NCBI GenBank assembly: GCA_038745625.1
Contig: JBCDLG010000128.1
Span: 1 to 7,851 of the forward strand
Direction: 5' to 3'
DNA: 7,851 nucleotides
Origin: Parvularcula sp038745625
GTDB lineage: Bacteria; Pseudomonadota; Alphaproteobacteria; Caulobacterales; Parvularculaceae
Shown piece by piece: positions 1-5,161 of this stretch; position 1 is the first letter of the stretch, and the number at the start of each line of letters is the position of its first letter. The notes under the pieces are model-generated. The model did not search any database. It was given only the letters and a program-made list of their open reading frames with translations, and was not told where the DNA came from. A program made the translations under genes and the position numbers.

Positions 1-287
1 GCCGGTGGCATGATGACTTGCGCGCGCACCGGGCGGTCTCGGTACTTGATGCTCACCGATACGATGGGCTTGTCTTTGCTGATCGTCGAGTTTGAGGCCG
101 ATGCGATCTGGGTTCCGATGTCCTTGATCTCGGTCGGCGTCAGGCTGCTTTTCAACGGCGACATGAACCTGTCACCCTGGAATTCTCCCCAGACAGAACC
201 GTCAGGGTTGATGCAAATCTCAATGACGTCGTCGCGGGAAGCTTCGGGGAGCTTATCTAGCGAGGCCTGGAGGTAGGCGCCCGACAT
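1..287 (-). CDS. virB11: VirB11-type secretion ATPase, N-terminal part (cut by window edge)
   Basis: Only the first 95 codons are present; the reading frame is open to the window edge. VirB11 proteins are hexameric cytoplasmic ATPases that work with VirB4 in pilus assembly and substrate transfer. The visible part corresponds to the N-terminal domain. It contains VIEICINPDGSVWGEF (about residues 22-37), the family's 'E(V/I)xINxPGxVW' element, and later KPIVSVSI...RDRPVRAQVIMPP (about 73-94), matching the family's 'kPilS...R.Q.v.PP' region. The Walker A and B motifs would lie beyond the edge and cannot be checked. The ATG shares one base with the virB10 stop (TGATG). A GGAG lies 8 bases upstream (complement of 296-299), inside the end of virB10. 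Position after virB10 is the standard order. The family call is fairly sure; intactness of the gene is unknown. Confidence 0.88.
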   Translation of the reverse strand, partial: MSGAYLQASLDKLPEASRDDVIEICINPDGSVWGEFQGDRFMSPLKSSLTPTEIKDIGTQIASASNSTISKDKPIVSVSIKYRDRPVRAQVIMPP

Positions 288-1648
288 CAGAAGATCTCCA
301 GGTCACGGTCCACCATCACAGTGATCCTTGCACCCTGTTCGACATAGATCACCGGGCCGATGGAGAGGTAGTCGTCGATGACACTGTCGGCGCTGTCCGC
401 GAAGTCGTCGCCCACATCTTCGAGGATCTCAGCAGACGTTTCATCCTGGACCTGCGCCGCGGCGGCGCCGGGTAAAGCGGTGATCAACGATATGAGGGCC
501 GCCGAGCCGAAACGCTCCTTGAAGCGTGTGTCGACAAACCCCGTAGCGCCGGCGCGTCCAAGTTCATCGCCTCCAAACGAACTGATGGTGACCGTTTGGT
601 TGGTGGGCAGGATGATCCGATCCCAAGCGATCGTGATGCGGCTTTGTGCGATGTCTGCTCCTGAACGGTATCGGCCAATCAGCTTCGATCCTCTCGCAAT
701 CAAGATGCGGGACCCGTCGTAAGAGTGCACATCCTCGGTGATGACCGCGCGGACTTGCCCGGGGAGTTCGCTCGATATTGCCGTCTCCATCGCGGCCTGG
801 ATCATCGTGCCTTGCACAATCGCATTGCCGGGGTTTGCGATGACCTCGGCTTGGGTGACGGTTGAGGGTAGTGCGCCGTTCAATACGAAGTCGGTCACGT
901 CTTCGAAGGTCCGTTCTGCGAGTTCGCCTTCGCCGGTGCTGTTTCCGCCAAACGCGATGGTCGGTGACTTGATCCGCGCTTCCTGAAATGCCGCTTCCTC
1001 GTCCCTTCGACGTTGCAGCTCAGCCAAGCGTCTTGCTTCTTCCTCTCGTTGCAACCGCAGGCGTTCGGCTTCCAAGAGGTCGGCTTCTGACGGTCCAGGC
1101 GCAGGGGCGGGGGTCTGCAGTTTTGCGAGGTCGAGGTCCATCCGCAGTTGTTGAAGCTCCCGATCTCGCGCGGCGAGTTCTTCTGCAAATTGATCCTGCG
1201 CTCGTTGTGAGGCTTCTTCCAGGGCGGCAATCTGTGCCGTCAGTGCATTGATGGCGTCCGCGGCCGCAGTGTCTTCTTCAACAACCGGTTCTGGTGCGTT
1301 CTGCAGCGCTTCGATCTCAGCACGAAGAGCTGCAAGTTGTTCGAGCAACTCCGCATTCGGCTCGGGGTCCGACCCGACAACCACGACTTCGGGTTCCGGC
1401 GAGGCAGGGGGCACGAAGGGCTCGATTTCGCCAAACCCATCTCCCGTCATCTGAAACTCTTCCGGTTGCGCGGTCGGAAGCGGGTTTTCTGGTGTTTCCC
1501 GCAGAGCTGAGTAAACGAGCAAGCCCAGAACAGCGATCGCGCTCGTACCAAGAAGTGCCACAAGAAGAGAGGGCTTCGACCTCGGTTTGGACGGTTGCGC
1601 GCCTTCGAGTGCGGCGAGGCGTTTGCTGAGATCATCAATTTCACTCAT
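287..1648 (-). CDS. virB10: VirB10, inner-to-outer membrane channel scaffold
   Basis: The 453-residue protein has the VirB10/TrbI plan. A short cytoplasmic segment (1-26) is followed by one membrane helix (about 27-48) and an acidic, Pro/Glu-rich stretch (51-98). Next come a long charged helical region (about 97-225, Ala/Glu/Arg/Leu-rich, broken by a Pro-rich patch near 180-187) and the C-terminal barrel domain (about 260-453). Family signatures in that domain are GTMIQAAMETAISSELPGQV (280-299), the ILIARGSKLIGRY stretch, and IGPVIYVEQGARITVMVDRD (430-449). The segment FGSAALISLITALPGAAAA (380-398) fits the antenna helices that cross the outer membrane. VirB10 spans both membranes and, with VirB9 and a VirB7-type lipoprotein, forms the outer core ring. 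The start is the ATG whose first four bases (ATGA) overlap the virB9 stop. A 21-codon in-frame upstream extension would lie inside virB9 and is rejected. The long helical linker is the unusual part. Confidence 0.96.
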   Translation of the reverse strand: MSEIDDLSKRLAALEGAQPSKPRSKPSLLVALLGTSAIAVLGLLVYSALRETPENPLPTAQPEEFQMTGDGFGEIEPFVPPASPEPEVVVVGSDPEPNAELLEQLAALRAEIEALQNAPEPVVEEDTAAADAINALTAQIAALEEASQRAQDQFAEELAARDRELQQLRMDLDLAKLQTPAPAPGPSEADLLEAERLRLQREEEARRLAELQRRRDEEAAFQEARIKSPTIAFGGNSTGEGELAERTFEDVTDFVLNGALPSTVTQAEVIANPGNAIVQGTMIQAAMETAISSELPGQVRAVITEDVHSYDGSRILIARGSKLIGRYRSGADIAQSRITIAWDRIILPTNQTVTISSFGGDELGRAGATGFVDTRFKERFGSAALISLITALPGAAAAQVQDETSAEILEDVGDDFADSADSVIDDYLSIGPVIYVEQGARITVMVDRDLEIF

Positions 1649-2343
1649 GACGATGCCCCCGCATTGGTCGATTGGATGCAGACGATCTCGTCCCCCAGCC
1701 TCAGGACCCATTCGCGACCAACGCCTGAGACCCGCAGCACGCCATCCTCGACTTGGGTGCTGTTGACCGTTCGCTCGCGGCCATTGTTGTGCTGGAAGAT
1801 GGCGGGAACGGGCGCATTGCGGGGAAATCGGAAGAAGGTGAACGTGCCGTCATCCCACACCGAAGACGGTGTGAAATTCGTCCGATCGCTGGCGGCGTAG
1901 TTGTAGTTCGGGGCGCGCTGCGCAACCGCGTTTGTGGGCCGCCGGTTTTCGTCAGGGTACCGAAACTGGACCACGTAGAATGTGGGTGAAGAACTTTCCG
2001 TTACATTGAAGTAGTAGCTCCGTCGGTTGGTATAGACGGTGATGTTGGTGTGGACCCCTCGGGCATTGGGTTTCACTGCAAAAGCCCGTCCGCCGGGCAC
2101 TCCGTCGAGTTGAAACCCTTCGGTGTCGCCAGCGATGATTGAGCGGATGGTTTCGCCCTGTCCGAACTCAACCGTCGTCACATGGGTCAGGCTGACTTTG
2201 AGCCGATAGACCTGCCCGTCCTGGTACGTTGCCACACGGACGCGGCTGTCATTCGGCCCTGATCTTGGAATGGCCTCGGCAAAAGCGGTGTTTGCCGCAA
2301 CCGATACCGAGACAGACAGAAGAGCTGGGAGGATCAAGCGCAT
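1645..2343 (-). CDS. virB9: VirB9, outer-membrane core component
   Basis: The 232-residue secreted protein has a signal peptide (about 1-22, cleavage after AFA). Both domains of the VirB9/CagX family are visible. The N-terminal domain has DSRVR (32-36), GQVYRL, TVEFGQGETIRSIIAGD (57-73) and VKPNARGVHTNITVYTNRR (90-108). The C-terminal domain has NYNY (146-149), VWDDGTFTFFRFPRN (162-176), PAIFQ and EWVLRLGDEIVCI (211-223). VirB9 sits in the periplasm and outer membrane, where its C-terminal domain binds VirB10 and a VirB7 lipoprotein. The only cysteine of the mature protein is Cys222, near the end. In some systems VirB9 is disulfide-linked to VirB7, so this residue is of interest beside the small lipoprotein encoded at 4991-5161. 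The ATG at 2343 is preferred to the TTG at 2349 because a GGAG lies 8 bases before the ATG but only about 2 before the TTG, and because the ATG gives a cleaner signal peptide. The gene lies 2 bases after virB8. Confidence 0.96.
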   Translation of the reverse strand: MRLILPALLSVSVSVAANTAFAEAIPRSGPNDSRVRVATYQDGQVYRLKVSLTHVTTVEFGQGETIRSIIAGDTEGFQLDGVPGGRAFAVKPNARGVHTNITVYTNRRSYYFNVTESSSPTFYVVQFRYPDENRRPTNAVAQRAPNYNYAASDRTNFTPSSVWDDGTFTFFRFPRNAPVPAIFQHNNGRERTVNSTQVEDGVLRVSGVGREWVLRLGDEIVCIQSTNAGASS

Positions 2344-2345
2344 TG

Positions 2346-3002
2346 TCAATTCTCCAATCTGTCGGAGCGAATGGCATACTCCGTGACGGTGAAGCCGAAG
2401 GGGTTGGTCCAGACATCGTCGATGGACCGGCGTTCCTCGGGACGGAACTCGAAGAGCAAGGTGGCCGTGAAAAGACCAGCCTGGATCCCCTGAGGTGAGG
2501 TCAGACGCTTCCGCAAGCGAACCGTCGCGCGATTGCTTCCGATCCGGTTGATGCTGAGAACCTCGACATCGAGGCGGGCATTGGCTCCGTAGACTTTGGG
2601 CGGATATGCATCGGTGTTTGCACTGTTCCAGATGTTGCGCATTGAGGTCTCGGCGGCCCCATCGGAGCGCTCGAGAATGCTGCGCACGCGGACATCGTTG
2701 TCGAGTTGATTGTAGGTTTCGCGGTCGGTCACGTAGCGAAACACGGCACTCTCGATAATGGCCTGGTTTTCTGTGACTGAGACTGCGCCCACCGAGGCAT
2801 TGGGAAGCGCCAGACCGGTCTCGGGGTCATAGGGTACGACAACTGGAGCCGGATCGACGTCGAGGATTGAGACGGCTGCAGCCGAAAGACAGCCCAAAAT
2901 ACCGAAGATCAGACCAGCGAACGCAAGTCGCTGCCATTGCTGCTCCCGCCGGCGCGCACCGTAGATCAGTTCTTCTTCGACAATTTCGGCTTCGCGCGTC
3001 AC
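2346..3002 (-). CDS. virB8: VirB8, inner-membrane assembly factor
   Basis: Starting at the GTG at 3002 gives 218 residues, a normal VirB8 length. A short cytoplasmic end (1-25, with RRREQQWQR) is followed by one membrane helix (about 26-46) and a periplasmic NTF2-like domain. Family marks are the SVTENQAIIESAVFRYVTDR stretch (75-94) running into ETYN, then VRLRKRL (161-167) and the NPFGF motif (200-204) in DVWTNPFGFTVTEY near the C-terminus. VirB8 dimerises in the periplasm and contacts VirB9, VirB10 and VirB5 during assembly. The frame stays open well upstream, but that part would overlap the virB5 end by about 175 bases and reads as low-complexity Arg/Ser/Pro sequence. The GTG is 13 bases after the virB5 stop and has a GGAG at 10 bases. 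VirB6 would be expected just before this gene in the common order and is absent here. Confidence 0.94.
   Translation of the reverse strand: MTREAEIVEEELIYGARRREQQWQRLAFAGLIFGILGCLSAAAVSILDVDPAPVVVPYDPETGLALPNASVGAVSVTENQAIIESAVFRYVTDRETYNQLDNDVRVRSILERSDGAAETSMRNIWNSANTDAYPPKVYGANARLDVEVLSINRIGSNRATVRLRKRLTSPQGIQAGLFTATLLFEFRPEERRSIDDVWTNPFGFTVTEYAIRSDRLEN
2352..2355 (-). promoter_or_regulatory. Ribosome-binding site of virB9
   Basis: GGAG lies 8 bases before the ATG at 2343 and only about 2 bases from the competing TTG at 2349, so it decides the start in favour of the ATG. Confidence 0.65.
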
Positions 3003-3012
3003 TGGCCAGCGT

Positions 3013-3016
3013 CTCC
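3013..3016 (-). promoter_or_regulatory. Ribosome-binding site of virB8, touching the virB5 stop
   Basis: The virB5 stop TAG runs into TAGGAGA, whose GGAG lies 10 bases before the GTG at 3002. It supports the GTG start over the long in-frame upstream extension. Confidence 0.6.
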
Positions 3017-3849
3017 TATCTAGCTTCAAGCTCGGGCAGAGTGAAATCCATGTACCGCTGTTCTTCGGCGATGGTGGCTGCGTCGATGACGCCGGTTTGT
3101 CCGGTCCCGACCGTTTGAACGGCTTCGAGTTGCCACATCGCGACCAGTACGATCGCCAATTCCGCTGTGACGCGCGTGTTGAGATCAACACTGTCTTTCA
3201 GCTCTTCCATGTCGCCGATCATGCCAACGAGGCGGTCCACCCGTTGTAGAGACTGGCCCGCTTCCTCATAGGAGGTCTGGGCCGCGGCGGACATGACAGC
3301 ACCCGTTGTGGCGCGCGTTGCGGTGCGACTTGCCCCGTCATTGCCGCCCGTCGCCATCTCGCGCAACGTATCTTCGTCGAACCCGGCCTCGGCCAGAACG
3401 CGTGTCATTTGGGTTTTGATCCGTCCAGCGCTGTTGCCCGCGAGCCGGGAAAAGTCACCTTCGCGAATAGCATCAATAGTTGCCAGGATGTCGCCGAACT
3501 CCTGATCAAGAAGCCCGTTCAACTCGTCCTCCATTTCGGTGCGGATGACTGTGGGAAGCTCCATCAGCCCCGTCAGTGCAGCATAGGTGTCTTGAAGCTG
3601 GGCGAGCTGCTCCTGAAGCGTGGCGAATTGCTCGCGCAGCTGGACGAGTTGTTCATTCTGCAGGACCTCGTCTTCGATCATCTGCCGGAGTTGCTGGATC
3701 TCTTGCGCGATGTTTTGCGTATCGACCGTCGGCACGCCTTGGGCGACCGCCGGAGCAATGAGGAAAGGGGCAGGGGCCGTTGCCAGGACCAGACCCAAGG
3801 CGGTCAGGCAAAGACTGCGCCGCGCCCAGCTGAAAGTGCGATGTGTCAT
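3016..3849 (-). CDS. virB5: VirB5-like minor pilus or tip protein
   Basis: The 277-residue secreted protein has a signal peptide to about residue 36 (APAVA, then QGVPTVD). The mature start resembles the G-(I/V)-P-x-x-D start common in VirB5/TrbJ proteins. A long Gln/Glu/Leu-rich amphipathic helix (about 43-95) follows. A mixed middle section (about 96-195) and a second helical part (about 196-245) then lead to a short linker and the acidic end EEQRYMDFTLPELEAR (262-277). Helix, appendage, helices is the known VirB5/TraC layout, and the position just before virB8 agrees. VirB5 proteins are secreted minor pilus parts involved in recipient contact and pilus assembly. The helical segment 203-243 and the last 16 residues match the neighbouring transglycosylase, so the two genes may share ancestry. 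The ATG overlaps that gene's stop (ATGA) and has GGAGG 7 bases upstream. Sequence conservation in this family is weak, so the name rests on layout and context. Confidence 0.84.
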   Translation of the reverse strand: MTHRTFSWARRSLCLTALGLVLATAPAPFLIAPAVAQGVPTVDTQNIAQEIQQLRQMIEDEVLQNEQLVQLREQFATLQEQLAQLQDTYAALTGLMELPTVIRTEMEDELNGLLDQEFGDILATIDAIREGDFSRLAGNSAGRIKTQMTRVLAEAGFDEDTLREMATGGNDGASRTATRATTGAVMSAAAQTSYEEAGQSLQRVDRLVGMIGDMEELKDSVDLNTRVTAELAIVLVAMWQLEAVQTVGTGQTGVIDAATIAEEQRYMDFTLPELEAR

Positions 3850-4994
3850 TCCAAGTCCTCCAATGTGAAATCCATGAATTGCTGTTCCTCGAGCTGCGCA
3901 GAGGCCATGGCGATCTCGGCCGCGCTCAAGGGTCGTGTTCGGGTCGCTTGCAGGCGTGTGCGCGCGGCGATGAGCCGAACAAGTTCAGCACGCGCGTAGG
4001 CGTTCAACGCCATCGACTCCTGCAAGTCCGACGTTTCACCGATCCGCTCGACGATGCTGGCAATCCGCATGGTGGCGGCTTGAATAGAGGCCATTGAATG
4101 ATTGCCGTAGGTCGCAGCACCGGCGCTTGTTAGGGACAGGTTCGAGTTGGCGAGCAAGGCCGGGTCGATGGTGCCAAGTGCTTCAGCACCGCCCATGCGG
4201 GCAAGATAGGCGTTGTATTTTTGTGGGATGACGGTGACGTAGTGCCGGGTTTCCGTGAACGGCGGCACGCCGCTGTATTCGATGACGCGCCCCGGACCCG
4301 CATTGTAGGCGGCCAGCGCATAGATGATGTTGCCGTCAAAGCGCGCCAGTTGTGCCGCGAGATACCGCGCGCCGCCATGCACCTGCAGGTAGGGGTTGTC
4401 ATAGTATTCTGGATAGATGCCGAGATCGCCGGCGGTACCGGGCATGATCTGTGTCAGACCGAATGCGCCGACCGGCGAACGTGCGCCGATGGTGAACCGG
4501 CTTTCCTGCCAGATCAGTGCCTGAAGCAATGCACGCCATTGGCGGACGCTCAATCCCGCGCGGCCGACGCCCCCAAGACCGTGGGTCTCCTGTGCGACGC
4601 GAATGATGAGTTGCTCAATATTGAGCGCGGCGTCGCCAAACATCTGATCGGCGCCGGGATTGGGATCATCCGCGCCGTATAGAAAATCTGCAGATTGCTC
4701 TGGTGTTCCGCCGGCTTCGAGCGCGTCGATGGTACCGGGAATGCCTTGGCCGCCGAAGCTCGTTTGCGCGTCGAGGATCTGCTGGAGCACCCTGAGTTGC
4801 TCGCGTTCGATCTCGGCGATCTCCTCCTTGACGTTGAGCTTTTCACGTTGAGCAACCAAATCACGTTCGCGATGCGCATTTGCTGCTTGGTTGCGCACCG
4901 CCAAGCCCGCATCCACGGTTGGCACACCTTGCGCATGGGCCGTTCCCACACAGATGCACACACAGCAGAGATATGCCGCGCATCTGGAGATCAC
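3846..4994 (-). CDS. Secreted lytic transglycosylase (VirB1 role) with VirB5-like ends
   Basis: With the GTG at 4994 the protein has 382 residues. The signal peptide is about 1-22 (ends AHA, then QGVPTVD) and unusually cysteine-rich. A charged amphipathic helix follows (about 33-78), then a Gly/Pro/Asp-rich linker. The SLT (goose-lysozyme-like) domain spans about 120-272. It shows the catalytic motif WQESRF (Glu164), the GAFGLTQIMPGTA motif (176-188), YLAAQLARF and the AAYNAGPG motif (228-235). Such enzymes cut peptidoglycan so the secretion channel can be built, the VirB1 role. The C-terminal third (about 309-349) aligns without gaps to VirB5 residues 203-243, and the end EEQQFMDFTLEDLE (369-382) nearly repeats the VirB5 tail. 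This suggests a VirB5 scaffold carrying an enzyme. The GTG at 4994 overlaps the lipoprotein stop (GTGA) and has a GGGGTGG stretch before it. The GTG at 5003, three codons earlier, is the alternative start. Confidence 0.93.
   Translation of the reverse strand: MISRCAAYLCCVCICVGTAHAQGVPTVDAGLAVRNQAANAHRERDLVAQREKLNVKEEIAEIEREQLRVLQQILDAQTSFGGQGIPGTIDALEAGGTPEQSADFLYGADDPNPGADQMFGDAALNIEQLIIRVAQETHGLGGVGRAGLSVRQWRALLQALIWQESRFTIGARSPVGAFGLTQIMPGTAGDLGIYPEYYDNPYLQVHGGARYLAAQLARFDGNIIYALAAYNAGPGRVIEYSGVPPFTETRHYVTVIPQKYNAYLARMGGAEALGTIDPALLANSNLSLTSAGAATYGNHSMASIQAATMRIASIVERIGETSDLQESMALNAYARAELVRLIAARTRLQATRTRPLSAAEIAMASAQLEEQQFMDFTLEDLE
3857..3861 (-). promoter_or_regulatory. Ribosome-binding site of virB5
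   Basis: GGAGG lies 7 bases before the ATG at 3849, inside the codons for the acidic tail of the transglycosylase. It fixes the virB5 start at the ATGA overlap. Confidence 0.7.
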
Positions 4995-5161
4995 TCGAGC
5001 CACCCCGTGCTGCGATCGGCATCGCCCAAGGGCTCAAAGCCGCAATTCTTCTCAGTCGGCCCGCGCGCCACGAAGCTGAAGCAGTTGACCTCGGACGGTC
5101 TGTACTGCTCGCATCCAGCGAGGGCTGAGATCAGGATCAGGAAAGGAACGAGTAATCTCAT
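4991..5161 (-). CDS. Small lipoprotein, VirB7 candidate
   Basis: The 56-codon gene lies between virB4 and the transglycosylase. The protein begins MRLLVPFLILISALAGCEQY: a short signal peptide and a clear lipobox, LAGC, with Cys17 as the lipidated residue and Glu at +2. The mature part is only 40 residues and holds two more cysteines (Cys27 and Cys40). The ATG overlaps the virB4 stop (ATGA), with GGAGG 5 bases upstream, and the stop overlaps the next start; this strongly supports a real gene. Size, lipidation and a second cysteine about ten residues after the first resemble Agrobacterium-type VirB7, which stabilises VirB9 in the outer membrane by a disulfide. The usual VirB7 place is between virB6 and virB8, so the position is unusual. 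An entry-exclusion lipoprotein is an alternative. That it is a lipoprotein is fairly sure; its role is inferred. Confidence 0.82.
   Translation of the reverse strand: MRLLVPFLILISALAGCEQYRPSEVNCFSFVARGPTEKNCGFEPLGDADRSTGWLE

Noticed and set aside
455..475. G+C-rich near-palindrome that could be read as a terminator
   Set aside because: It encodes the Gly/Ala-rich stretch of the VirB10 antenna region, lies mid-gene and has no T-run after it.
1649..1711. An upstream in-frame extension of virB10 of 21 codons
   Set aside because: It lies inside the end of virB9. The ATG at 1648 makes the usual ATGA overlap and gives a typical VirB10 N-terminus.
3003..3191. An upstream in-frame extension of virB8 beginning at an ATG at 3191
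   Set aside because: It would overlap virB5 by about 175 bases and adds Arg/Ser/Pro-rich sequence before the membrane helix. The GTG at 3002 gives a normal VirB8 length and has a ribosome-binding site.
3409..3999. A 196-codon open frame on the plus strand
   Set aside because: It lies opposite virB5 and the transglycosylase end, whose minus-strand frames carry clear domains and tight junctions. The plus-strand product has no recognisable domain and no convincing start signal, so it is an antisense shadow.
4613..4626. Perfect 14-base palindrome GCTCAATATTGAGC in the transglycosylase gene
   Set aside because: About half of one such palindrome is expected by chance in a window of this size, the flanks do not extend the symmetry, and it lies in coding sequence.
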